A stretch of DNA of 64,000 nucleotides from Bacillota bacterium (GTDB taxonomy: Bacteria > Bacillota > UBA4882 > UBA8346): assembly GCA_023410535.1 (NCBI GenBank), contig JAEYPR010000014.1, positions 1-64,000 of the forward strand, in the 5' to 3' direction. Position numbers and translations under genes: made by a program. Shown here piece after piece: positions 9,588 through 18,300 of this stretch (position 1 is its first letter; each line of letters opens with the position of its first letter). The notes beneath the pieces are model-generated. The model worked only from the letters and a program-made list of their open reading frames with translations, searched no databases and was not told where the DNA came from.

Positions 9588-9622
9588 AGTTTTCGCTCGC
9601 CAAACGGCACTAAGCGAAAACT
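9588..9622 (-). terminator. Probable terminator of murD
   Basis: A 10-bp perfect stem AGTTTTCGCT/AGCGAAAACT (9588-9597 with 9613-9622). On the minus strand it is followed by TTTATTTTTTATT. It is 24 bp after the murD stop. Confidence 0.7.
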
Positions 9623-9645
9623 CCAAGTTCAAAAACTAATTACGA

Positions 9646-11079
9646 TCATTGTTCTTCATTCAAGTGACCGGTAATGATCCGGCGGACCTCTTTTTTAAAC
9701 AGATCCCCACGCTCCTTATAATTGCGAAACATGCCGAAGCTGGCGCAAGCGGTAGACAGGAGGACAACTCCTCCCGGTGGCGCTTTTTGAAATGCGGTGA
9801 CAACAATATCCGTCATATTATCACAACCATAAACCAGTTCCGGGAGGGGACGTTGGGAACGCGCCGCAATTGTCTCGAGCGCGGCTCCGATTTTGGGACC
9901 GGTTACCCCGATTAAAATCACGGCGGTGACATTGCCAAGCAATATTTCCGCCGCCAGTTGGGAATAATCCGCTCCTTTATCAGCGCCTCCGGCAATTAAC
10001 ACAATCGGTTCGGTAAACGCTTTGATCGCGACAATGGTGGGATCGGGAGCGGTCGCAAAGGAATCATCAAAAAATTGGATATGCTTCGCTGCTCCCACGT
10101 ACTCAAGCCGGTGTTCCAAGCCGTGGTAACCGGAGATTCCCTCGCGGATCGCATCGATATCAGCGCCGGCGATCCGGCTGGCCAGCGCCGCCGCCTCAAT
10201 ATTCAATAAATTATGCTCGCCGCGGACTTGAATCGTTTCGCTTGTGGTCAGGACTTCCGGTTTGTTGCGCAAATTCCACCAGATCCGATAGGTTTGCTGC
10301 TCCTTACCGTACCAAGCGCCCAACGATTGCGGCTCATCACCGTAAGTGATCAACCGGCCCGGAACCAGCGATTGCAACTCCCGGCTGGTGGGATCGACCA
10401 TATTTAAGATAGTCACGCTCTTGGGGTCCTGATGCCGGAAAAGGTTGGTCTTCGCTTCAATGTAAGCAGCCCGGCTTTTGTGGTAATTGGGATTGACCGG
10501 ATCGGCCGAGGCCAAATGGTCCTCGGTGATATTGGTAATCACCGCAATATCGACGCTTTGATCGAAATCCTCCAATTGGAAGCTGGATAACTCCAGGACC
10601 ACCACATCATCCGGATGTAACTCGGCTAAAAAATCAAACGGGGCAATGCCGATATTGCCTCCCAAATAAGCCTTGCGATCCTTTTTAGCTTGGCTTAATT
10701 CGAGAATCCGATGAATTAGCGACGAGGTGGTTCCCTTGCCCTTCGTGCCGGTCACGCCGATCGTGATGCAAGGACACAATTCTAAAAACAGTCTCATCGC
10801 GCTGGTGACGCGGACACCGGCCGCCATCGCCCGCACAATATTGGGCTCAAAAAGCGGCAGACCGGGCGAACGGAAGACCTCGTCAAAATCAGTCAAATTG
10901 TTCAAATAATCCGGCCCCAACCGGAATGTAACTCCGCAGTCTTTCAGTTCATGATAACGGTCTCCTAACGTTGTTGCATCACGGCTATCGCAGACCGTCA
11001 CCGGCTCGCCGCGGGTTAAAAGATATTTCACCAACGCCAGATTTTCAATTCCCAGACCCAATACCGCACGTGATGTCAT
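9646..11079 (-). CDS. murD: UDP-N-acetylmuramoyl-L-alanine--D-glutamate ligase
   Basis: A 477-residue cytoplasmic Mur ligase that adds D-glutamate to UDP-MurNAc-L-alanine in peptidoglycan synthesis. The N-terminal Rossmann-like domain (VLGLGIENLALVKYL) is followed by the ATP-binding loop GVTGTKGKGTTSS at about 108-120, the central-domain motif ELSSFQLED, the NITEDHL block, and the C-terminal motif LSTACASFGMFRNYKERGD that is diagnostic of MurD. It lies outside any division/cell-wall cluster. An insertion around DPVNPNYHKS makes it slightly long. AAAGGAG is about 9 bases before the ATG. Confidence 0.9.
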   Translation of the reverse strand: MTSRAVLGLGIENLALVKYLLTRGEPVTVCDSRDATTLGDRYHELKDCGVTFRLGPDYLNNLTDFDEVFRSPGLPLFEPNIVRAMAAGVRVTSAMRLFLELCPCITIGVTGTKGKGTTSSLIHRILELSQAKKDRKAYLGGNIGIAPFDFLAELHPDDVVVLELSSFQLEDFDQSVDIAVITNITEDHLASADPVNPNYHKSRAAYIEAKTNLFRHQDPKSVTILNMVDPTSRELQSLVPGRLITYGDEPQSLGAWYGKEQQTYRIWWNLRNKPEVLTTSETIQVRGEHNLLNIEAAALASRIAGADIDAIREGISGYHGLEHRLEYVGAAKHIQFFDDSFATAPDPTIVAIKAFTEPIVLIAGGADKGADYSQLAAEILLGNVTAVILIGVTGPKIGAALETIAARSQRPLPELVYGCDNMTDIVVTAFQKAPPGGVVLLSTACASFGMFRNYKERGDLFKKEVRRIITGHLNEEQ

Positions 11080-11264
11080 TCGCTAGGCTCCTTTATCAGC
11101 AGATGATTCATCTCTAAAATTATATTATACTCCAATTCACCAATGGTGCAATGGGCCCACCCTTGAAAATAGGCGAACTTTAACTGCAGGAGCCCGTGTG
11201 AAATCAATTTTCCTACTCACTTCATTTTACCGCGATACTTGATTGCATTCGCTTCAAGCCATCA

Positions 11265-11301
11265 AAAAAGCCAAACCGCATCAATATCGGTTTGGCTTTT
11301 T
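11265..11301 (-). terminator. Intrinsic terminator of the oad operon
   Basis: A perfect 14-bp stem AAAAAGCCAAACCG/CGGTTTGGCTTTTT (11265-11278 with 11288-11301) with a 9-base loop, directly after the last small ORF of the sodium-pump operon. The flanking A/T runs also allow action on the plus strand. Confidence 0.85.
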
Positions 11302-11316
11302 ACGGCCCAGCGATCT

Positions 11317-11418
11317 TTAAATTGGCGTTTCTTTCTGCCCGTAACTTCCTTTTCCGGTATCGCCTTCGGCCGGTTCGGCAAGCCACCGGTTCAACTCTTT
11401 CACCCTATCCCAAGTCAT
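11317..11418 (-). CDS. Putative 33-residue peptide at the end of the oad operon
   Basis: ATG 11418 to TAA 11317 encodes MTWDRVKELNRWLAEPAEGD followed by 13 more residues, a small charged peptide without a membrane segment. Evidence for coding is positional: it starts 3 bases after the preceding OadG-like stop, has GGAG plus TAAGG just upstream, and ends shortly before the operon terminator. Veillonella methylmalonyl-CoA decarboxylase has an extra small (epsilon) subunit, so a small accessory peptide is conceivable, but no homology is recognised. It may be a fortuitous ORF. Confidence 0.4.
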   Translation of the reverse strand: MTWDRVKELNRWLAEPAEGDTGKGSYGQKETPI

Positions 11419-11421
11419 ACC

Positions 11422-11553
11422 TTACTCCGGAAACTTCCGGAAGATGTAGAGCATCAATTTCGTCAAGATATAAAATAAAATCAATACCAGAAAAACCCCG
11501 GCCAAACCGAAACCCGCCGCGGTCAGCCCTTGGTTGAAAATTTCCATATTCAT
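11422..11553 (-). CDS. OadG-related small transmembrane subunit (43 aa)
   Basis: A 43-residue membrane peptide (starting MNMEIFNQGLTAAGFGLAGV, one transmembrane helix at about 14-33, then a Lys/Arg-rich tail ending FRKFPE). It resembles the very short OadG-related subunits of Na+-pumping decarboxylases, which stabilise the alpha/beta contact. ATG 11553 has an excellent ribosome site (AGGGGGT) and lies 11 bp after the oadB stop, so it is translated with the pump operon. A full OadG-like subunit is also present at 14604, so the operon has two gamma-like proteins. Confidence 0.8.
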   Translation of the reverse strand: MNMEIFNQGLTAAGFGLAGVFLVLILFYILTKLMLYIFRKFPE

Positions 11554-11564
11554 CGCAATACCCC

Positions 11565-12704
11565 CTATTTCAACAACATTGGCACGATCGCCAGCAATAA
11601 GCCGCCTGCCACAATCGAGCCCAGTTGCCCCGCGACGTTAGCGCTGATCGACTGCATTAAAATAAAATTGGTCGGGTCTTCCTTCTGGGCCATCTTATGA
11701 ATAACCCGGGCCGACATCGGGAAAGCGGAGATACCGGCGGCGCCGACCATCGGATTGACTTTCCGTTTTAGGAACAGGTTTAAAAATTTGGCAAAGAGCA
11801 CTCCCCCGGCGGTGTCGAATATAAAAGCCACCATACCCATCACCATAATCAACAGCGTCGCCTGATTAAGAAATTGATCCGCCACCATCGTGGAGCCGAT
11901 GGTGATTCCCAATAACAACGTGATCAAATTGGCCAATTCATTCTGGGCGGTTTTTGATAAACGTTCCAAAACGCCACATTCCCGGATCAAGTTTCCGAAC
12001 ATTAACGAACCAATCAACGCTACGCTAATCGGCGCAATGATCCCCGCGACCACCGTAATCATGATTGGGAAGAGAATTCGTACGATTTTAGGGATCTTGA
12101 CCACGCGGGCTTCCATCCGGATCAACCGTTCTTTTTTACTGGTCAACAGCTTAATAACCGGCGGTTGAATAATCGGAACCAAGGACATATACGAATACGC
12201 GGCCACAGTAATCGGAGCGACTAGCTTCCCAGCAAATTTAGTGGCCACGTAGATCGAGGTCGGCCCGTCCGCGGCGCCGATAATGCCGATCGAAGCCGCT
12301 TCTTTTAGATCAAAACCCATCGCGATCGCCACCAGCATCGTTGCAAAAATTCCAAATTGAGCCGCCGCCCCAAAAAACAGCATAAACGGATTTTGCAACA
12401 GCGGACCAAAATCGATCATGGCTCCGACGGCCACAAAAATTAAAACCGGGAACAACTCGGTGATAATCCCGGCATTATATAAAATCGACAAAAACCCTCC
12501 ATGACCGATCGCCGATGAAAACGGGATATTGGCTAAAATGGCTCCGAATCCGATCGGCAATAACAGCATCGGCTCGTAATCCTTGGCAATCGCCAAGTAA
12601 ATCAAAAGTCCACCGACTAACATCATCACCGCTTGGCCCCATTGGAACCCCGTCACCCCTTGAAACAATTCCTGCATTCCCTGCATTTGAAATAAGTATT
12701 GCAT
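11565..12704 (-). CDS. oadB: Sodium ion-translocating decarboxylase, beta subunit
   Basis: A 379-residue polytopic membrane protein, the Na+ channel of oxaloacetate/methylmalonyl-CoA/glutaconyl-CoA decarboxylases. It decarboxylates carboxybiotin on the carrier and pumps Na+ outward. The diagnostic loop GIIGAADGPTSIYVATKFAG contains the Asp essential for Na+ binding. Further conserved blocks are GGFLSILYNAGI and GAAGISAFPMSARV. The in-frame TTG immediately before (12707) is less likely than ATG 12704, which is 7 bases from GGAGG. The preceding gene encodes the carboxyltransferase, 59 bp away. Confidence 0.93.
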   Translation of the reverse strand: MQYLFQMQGMQELFQGVTGFQWGQAVMMLVGGLLIYLAIAKDYEPMLLLPIGFGAILANIPFSSAIGHGGFLSILYNAGIITELFPVLIFVAVGAMIDFGPLLQNPFMLFFGAAAQFGIFATMLVAIAMGFDLKEAASIGIIGAADGPTSIYVATKFAGKLVAPITVAAYSYMSLVPIIQPPVIKLLTSKKERLIRMEARVVKIPKIVRILFPIMITVVAGIIAPISVALIGSLMFGNLIRECGVLERLSKTAQNELANLITLLLGITIGSTMVADQFLNQATLLIMVMGMVAFIFDTAGGVLFAKFLNLFLKRKVNPMVGAAGISAFPMSARVIHKMAQKEDPTNFILMQSISANVAGQLGSIVAGGLLLAIVPMLLK

Positions 12705-12763
12705 CAAAAATCCTCCAAATGTCTTATTGAAATGAGAAAGTCAATTCTAAAATTAATTTCAAC

Positions 12764-14098
12764 TTATTTCGTGCCAGCCCGGAATTTAAAATATTCCAGC
12801 GCAACCTCCGGGAAGAGCACATAGGTTAGGACATCCTCTTCCTGCTGGTAATATTGGATGATTTCTTTCCTGGCTTTATCCAGCATCGGTTCAAGATCGT
12901 CAGCCGGCCGGTGCGTGATCGGCGCTTCGTCGCCGATGATTAGCCGTTTGATCTCCGGGTCGATTGCCGCGGGGGAACGTCCATAGAGTCCTTTGACATA
13001 GTCGCGAATTTCTTTCGGCACCACACTGTACCGTTTCCCGGTCAAAACATTTAAAACCGCTTGGGTCCCCAACATCTGACTAGTGGGAGTGACCAAGGGC
13101 GGATATCCTAATTCGGCCCGCACTTGCGGTAGTTCCACCAGCACTTCCCCATAACGATGGGAGGCGTTTTGGGCGGCCAGCTGGTTGCGGAGGTTGGAGA
13201 TCATCCCTCCCGGAATCTGATAGGAAAGGACCGCCGTGTCAACTTCCATGGGGGTGGCGATGTTTTGGTAATTTTGCTTGAGTTCTTTGAAATGTTGATT
13301 AATGGGAGCAATTTTCGCCAAATCCAGTCCGGTGTCGTATTGGGTATCCTGCAAGGCGGCGACGATCGACTCCGTCGCCGGTTGAGAAGTACCCATCGCC
13401 AAAGCCGAAAGCGCGGTATCCACCACATCGACCCCGGCTTCGATTGCTTTCAAATAAGTCATCGAAGCCAAACCGCTGGTATAATGAGCGTGCAATTGAA
13501 TTGGCACCGAAATCGCCTTTTTGAGACTGGTGATCAATTCCGTCGCCGTATACGGTTTAAGCAAACCGGCCATATCTTTGATGCAAATCGAATCCACGCC
13601 AAGTTGCACCAATTCCTGCGCCAGTTCGACATAGGTCTCGATACTGTGGACGGGACTGATGGTGTAAACCACCGTGCCCTGAACGTGAGCCCCCGCCTCC
13701 TTGGAGGCTTTGATGGCCGTCTCCATGTTCCGGAGGTCGTTTAATGCGTCAAAAACTCGAATAATATTGATGCCGTTATCCACCGCCCGACAGCAAAACT
13801 CCCGGACCACCTCATCGGGATAATGCCGGTATCCGAGAATATTTTGTCCACGTAATAACATTTGCAACGGGGTTTTGCGAATCAGCGCTTTGAGTCTTCG
13901 TAACCGGACCCACGGATCTTCTTTTAAAAAACGCAAACAACTGTCAAAGGTCGCTCCTCCCCAGGCTTCCAGGGAATGAAACCCCACCTCGTCAATGGCC
14001 TCGGCGACCGCCATCATCTCTTCCGTCTTCATCCGGGTCGCCCACAACGATTGATGGGCGTCTCGGAAAACCGTCTCGGTAATCCTAATCGAACTCAA
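12764..14098 (-). CDS. oadA: Oxaloacetate decarboxylase alpha (carboxyltransferase) subunit
   Basis: Cytoplasmic carboxyltransferase that moves CO2 from oxaloacetate to biotin. The HMGL-like TIM barrel starts with RITETVFRDAHQS. SICIKDMAGLL contains the lysine that becomes carbamylated and LHAHYTSG supplies the metal-binding histidines; the PYC/OADA domain follows. It stops without a biotinyl domain because the carrier is a separate gene just upstream. I place the start at TTG 14098, 5 bases from GAGGTGG. The upstream in-frame ATG at 14152 lies inside a hairpin and has no ribosome site, and homologues begin near this TTG. The length is then 444 residues. Pyruvate carboxylase subunit B is an alternative name, but the beta subunit argues for the sodium pump. 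Confidence 0.9.
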   Translation of the reverse strand: MSSIRITETVFRDAHQSLWATRMKTEEMMAVAEAIDEVGFHSLEAWGGATFDSCLRFLKEDPWVRLRRLKALIRKTPLQMLLRGQNILGYRHYPDEVVREFCCRAVDNGINIIRVFDALNDLRNMETAIKASKEAGAHVQGTVVYTISPVHSIETYVELAQELVQLGVDSICIKDMAGLLKPYTATELITSLKKAISVPIQLHAHYTSGLASMTYLKAIEAGVDVVDTALSALAMGTSQPATESIVAALQDTQYDTGLDLAKIAPINQHFKELKQNYQNIATPMEVDTAVLSYQIPGGMISNLRNQLAAQNASHRYGEVLVELPQVRAELGYPPLVTPTSQMLGTQAVLNVLTGKRYSVVPKEIRDYVKGLYGRSPAAIDPEIKRLIIGDEAPITHRPADDLEPMLDKARKEIIQYYQQEEDVLTYVLFPEVALEYFKFRAGTK

Positions 14099-14130
14099 AT
14101 ATTCCACCTCATTTATTCCGAACTTTTCGG

Positions 14131-14171
14131 TAAGAAAAATCGAATATCCCATCGTAGACTAAAACGATGGG
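14131..14171 (-). terminator. Hairpin with T-rich tail between biotin carrier and oadA
   Basis: An 8-bp perfect stem (14148-14155 with 14164-14171, CCCATCGT/ACGATGGG) with an 8-base loop. On the minus strand it is followed by ATATTCGATTTTTCTT. It would attenuate read-through from the biotin carrier into oadA, or protect the transcript end. It overlaps the naive ATG start of oadA, which supports the later TTG start. Confidence 0.5.
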
Positions 14172-14184
14172 TATTTTTACCCAT

Positions 14185-14574
14185 TTACGCCAATGTCAGT
14201 AAGACATCTCCCACATTGACCGATGAGCCGTTTTGGATAAAGATCGCTTTGACCGTTCCGGCTTCCGGGGCCACAATTTCATTCTCCATTTTCAACGCCT
14301 CTAAGGTCAGTAACACTTGTCCGTATTTTACCTGTTCGCCCGGTTTGACTTTGAGACTGACAATCGCTCCGGATAGCGGTGCGACCACTGGTTTGTCCCC
14401 AGCGTCCAGCGTGGCTGGCTCATTCACCGCAGCGGGCTGGAGCGTTTGGACCGGGACGGCCTCGACTGCCGGTTGAGGTTGCGGTTGCAGGACTACCGGT
14501 TCATTGCCTGGGGTCATTTCTTTGACGCTTACGTCATAATTTCTCCCGTTGACAGTCACGCGAAAGTTGTACAT
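14185..14574 (-). CDS. Biotin carrier protein of the sodium-pumping decarboxylase
   Basis: A 129-residue soluble carrier. The N-terminal strand MYNFRVTVNGRNYDVSV leads to a Pro/Gln/Ala/Val-rich flexible linker (about 25-62). The biotinyl domain has Lys95 in LEALKMENEI as the biotinylation site (EALKM in place of the usual EAMKM). It shuttles carboxybiotin from OadA to OadB. Start ATG 14574 is 8 bases from GGGAGG; an upstream ATG at 14595 lacks a ribosome site. Confidence 0.92.
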   Translation of the reverse strand: MYNFRVTVNGRNYDVSVKEMTPGNEPVVLQPQPQPAVEAVPVQTLQPAAVNEPATLDAGDKPVVAPLSGAIVSLKVKPGEQVKYGQVLLTLEALKMENEIVAPEAGTVKAIFIQNGSSVNVGDVLLTLA

Positions 14575-14603
14575 TGTCAATTTCCTCCCATTCAATCACT
14601 TAT

Positions 14604-14885
14604 TTAAACCGATTTTATTTGAATATCCGCCAGCTTAACCCCTGGCAACATTTTTACCATGACCGCCATGATGGCCGCCAGATCTTCCTCGGGGATCTCC
14701 CCCGCGGCGGACTGAAGCGACCGTTCTTCCGGCGCGGCCGCCCGAAATGTCCTTAGATCCTGTAAGATGTTAATTAGTTTTTTGACCATCCCGATTAATA
14801 TCAACAACAGAATGGCAATAACCCCCAACAAAGAGGCTCCGATCCAAATAATCATTTCTGCTACAGGTACCTGCCCAAAATTCAT
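14604..14885 (-). CDS. oadG: OadG-family gamma-like subunit
   Basis: A 93-residue protein with one N-terminal transmembrane helix (about 10-34, rich in Ile/Leu) and a polar C-terminal tail, the architecture of the gamma subunit that anchors the decarboxylase complex. It is the first gene of the operon: oadG, biotin carrier, oadA, oadB, small OadG-like, 33-aa ORF. AGGAGG lies 8 bases before ATG 14885. Sequence similarity in this family is low, so the call rests on size, topology and position. Confidence 0.75.
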   Translation of the reverse strand: MNFGQVPVAEMIIWIGASLLGVIAILLLILIGMVKKLINILQDLRTFRAAAPEERSLQSAAGEIPEEDLAAIMAVMVKMLPGVKLADIQIKSV

Positions 14886-14922
14886 CGTTTAACCCTCCTG
14901 GAGATAGTATAATCGCTAGCGA

Positions 14923-15024
14923 TGTCGCACTAAATAATTAGGACGATCTTAAATCCGCCCGTACCCTTTCTCAGCACGCTTTAAGGCTGAGAAAGCTCAC
15001 TTATATTATTTAGTTCATCTTATC
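14923..15024 (+). promoter_or_regulatory. Candidate structured leader element, copy A (upstream of chemoreceptor)
   Basis: Shares its first 28-29 bases, with only two differences, and its last 10 bases (TTCATCTTAT) with a copy at 41353-41450. Arms ACTAAATAAT (14930-14939) and ATTATTTAGT (15006-15015) form a perfect 10-bp closing stem, and CTTTCTCAGC/GCTGAGAAAG (14967-14976 with 14987-14996) forms an inner hairpin. The copy at 41353 has different inner bases but can form analogous stems. It precedes the chemoreceptor at 15372 by about 350 bp. The 347 bp between element and gene contain no supported ORF. The other neighbour is the divergent oad operon. Confidence 0.45.
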
Positions 15025-15371
15025 TATTAAGCGCATATTTTAGTATTTCCGGCCTTTCAAAGAATTCGCCGCCAAGCCACATTTGATAATGTAAATAGTT
15101 TCTATATGTTCGACAAAATACCCTTCCAAGTCCACGGAGGGATTTTAATAAAATTGAAATATTTATGTAAGATTTGACGAAAATCCTACTTTTAAACTTT
15201 TTCTCATTTTGTCAGCACGATGATGGTGAAATTGACACCAATCGAAAGTTCATTAAAACGATACAGGAGCTTAATCTGGCGACTCTATTAGAATATATCC
15301 GAATAACCGATGAATTGTATAACCGTAATTGTTCATTCGGAGAATCTACTTCAAGGAGGAAGCCTACGATC

Positions 15372-18300
15372 ATGAGCGCTAATCGTTTCCGCTTGCAACT
15401 CAGTGTTTCATCGAAAATCATCTTATCCGTTGTCGCAATTCTCCTCATCGGCTTCTCGGCAATGTTTTACGTGCTCTTGCAACAGATCTACGCCACCAGC
15501 TTCAACCAGGCGCAAACCCAAGCCGATCAGATTACCCGGTTGAACGCCAACATGATTGAAGGCCAATTTGACACGCTCAAAACCATTGCCGAAAACTTAG
15601 GCGCGCAAGTTGAAATCTTACGGCAACGGGGTCTGACCGACCGCAATGCGATTATCGCCATTCAGAAACAGATCATGGCGAATAACCCGTTTGTCTTTGG
15701 ATTAACCGTCGCCTACGAACCCAATCTTTTTGACGGCCAGGACGCCCGCAATATCGGCAAGCCCGGCAGCGGCGCCGACGGCCGGTTTATCCCCTACGTA
15801 TCCCGCTCCGGGAACGAACTGGCGGTATCAGCCGCTTACGACGCCACTACCGATATGAAATGGTACGATGTGCCCAAAACGACGCAGCATCTTTATCTCA
15901 CCGAACCCACCTCGTACGCGGTGAATGGCGAAGACGTTTTAATGACCTCCGTTGTCTACCCGATTATAACCCAAGGAAAATTCCTCGGGGTGATCTCGAT
16001 CGATTACCGCTTAAACGATTTCCAAAGCGTGGTGGCGAAGATCCGGCCGCTGGGCGGTTATGCCACGGTCATCACCGATCAGGGAACCATTGTCGCCCAT
16101 TCCACCAAACCGCAACTGCTTACTAAAAATCTGAAAGCCATCGAACCAGATCCGACGGTACTGGAACGGATCCAGGCCGGCAAAGAGTTTGCGCTGCGGT
16201 CGCAATCCGCCGCCAATCAAAATCCCTTCAAATTGTATCAACCGATCCACCTTGAGGGAACCGATAGTTATTGGAGCTTCTCGGTGGTGATCCCCATCGC
16301 CAACATCTTGCATGACTATTATCAATTGCGAAATTCGATCATCTTTATTGCCGTCATCGTCATGGGGATTATGATCCTTACCATGCTATTCCTCATCGGC
16401 AAGCTCATTCGAAAGCCGTTGCAAAACGTCGTTGTCATGATCCAGGAAATGAGCAAGGGACATTTGGGGCGGCGGCTTAACCTCGCCCGGACCGACGAAA
16501 TCGGCGTCATGGCCGCGACCCTGGATCATTTTGCCGACAATCTTCAACATACCGTCGTCGCTTCCATGCGCCGGATTGCCGAGGGCGACGTTAATATCGA
16601 ACTTCACGCCTATGATGCGGATGATGAAATCACTCCCGCGCTGCAGACCACTGTCCAGGCGCTCCAAGGCTTGATCACTGAGACGCAAACGCTCACTGCT
16701 TCTGCCGTGGCCGGGCAATTGCATACGCGCGGTCAGGTCGACCGGTTCAACGGCGGTTACCGGCAGATCGTTCAAGGCATCAATGACACCCTTGACGCCG
16801 TCATCGCTCCGCTCAGCGTCGCGGTTGATTATGTCAAACGCATCAGCAAGGGAGATATCCCGCCGCCAATCACCGCCGAATATCAAGGGGATTTCAATAC
16901 GCTGAAAACCAACCTAAACATTTGCATTGACGCCATCAACGCCTTAATCGCCGACGTTAATCTGCTGGCCAACGCGGCGATCGCCGGCAAACTGGCGACT
17001 CGCGCCGATGCCGCCCGCCACGGCGGGGATTTCGCCAAAATCATCACTGGAGTCAACCAGTCGTTGGAAGCAATTGTCCGACCGGTCGGAGTGGCGGCGC
17101 AATATATCGCTTCGATCAGTAGAGGGAATATCCCCCCCAAAATCACTGCGGAGTATCAGGGAGATTTTAACGATATTAAGGAAAACCTCAATACCTGTAT
17201 CGATGCCATTAATGCCTTAGTCGCCGATGCCAATCTGCTGGCGGACGCCACAATCGCCGGCAACTTAAGCGTCCGGGCCGACGCCGCGGGGCACGGCGGT
17301 GATTTCGCCCGAATCATCCACGGTGTCAATCGTTCCTTGGATGCGATCATTGCACCGCTCAATGAGGGAATTGAGGTATTGCAGCGGATGGCGGTGAACG
17401 ATTTTTCCCAGGCGCTGGACGGCCAATATCAGGGAATGCTTCAACAGTTCGCCACGGAGATCAACACCGTTCGCAACCATTTCTTACATATCATCACGAT
17501 TATGGTTGCGATCTCTAACGGCGACACCACGCCGCTCGCCGAAACGCAGCAGGCCGGAAAACGCTCGGAGGATGACCAACTGATTCCGGCTTTGATTCAG
17601 ATGATGCAGACCATCCAGGATCTGATCGACGAAGCCCATCGTCTCAGTGAAGCCGCAGTCGGCGGCGATTTAACCGTTCGCGGCCAGGTGGAAAAATTCT
17701 CCGGAGGGTTCCGGACGATCATCGCCGGATTGAATGACACCCTGACGGCAATCACTACGCCAATCAATGAAGCCGCGGCCGTTCTCCAAGAAATGGCCCA
17801 AGGCAACCTCCAAGTGCGCGTCGCTGGGGAATATCAGGGCGACCACGCGCTAATCAAAGAAGCGCTCAATCAAACCGTCGACTCGTTCAATAAAACTCTC
17901 GGCGAATTCCGGCAAGCGTCCGAGCAAGTAACGGCCAACGCCCAACAATTGTCACAATCGAGTACGGTTTTATCGCAAGGCGCTTCCGAACAAGCGGCGA
18001 CCGTCGAAGAGGTTAACGCCACGATGGCGGAGGTCGCTTCCCAAACCCGGCAAAACGCCACCAATGCCGCCACGGCCAGCCAGTTGGCGAGCGCCGCCGC
18101 CGCTAACGCCAACAAAGGAAACGACTTAATGAGCGCCATGTTGGTTGCGATGAATGAAATTAACGCAGCCGCTCAAAACATCTCCAAAATCATCAAAGTG
18201 ATCGATGAAATTGCGTTCCAAACCAACATTCTGGCGTTAAACGCCGCAGTCGAGGCAGCGCGGGCCGGCGCCCAGGGCAAAGGGTTTGCGGTAGTAGCGG

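Noticed and set aside
14909..14914. Plus-strand TATAAT as promoter of the second chemoreceptor
   Set aside because: There is no -35 hexamer at an allowed distance; the same bases read as TATACT-like on the minus strand, too close to the oadG ribosome site to be a promoter there.
15174..15371. N-terminal extension of the second chemoreceptor
   Set aside because: It has no ribosome site, a Cys/Asn-rich product and places TM1 far inside; ATG 15372 with AAGGAGGA is better.
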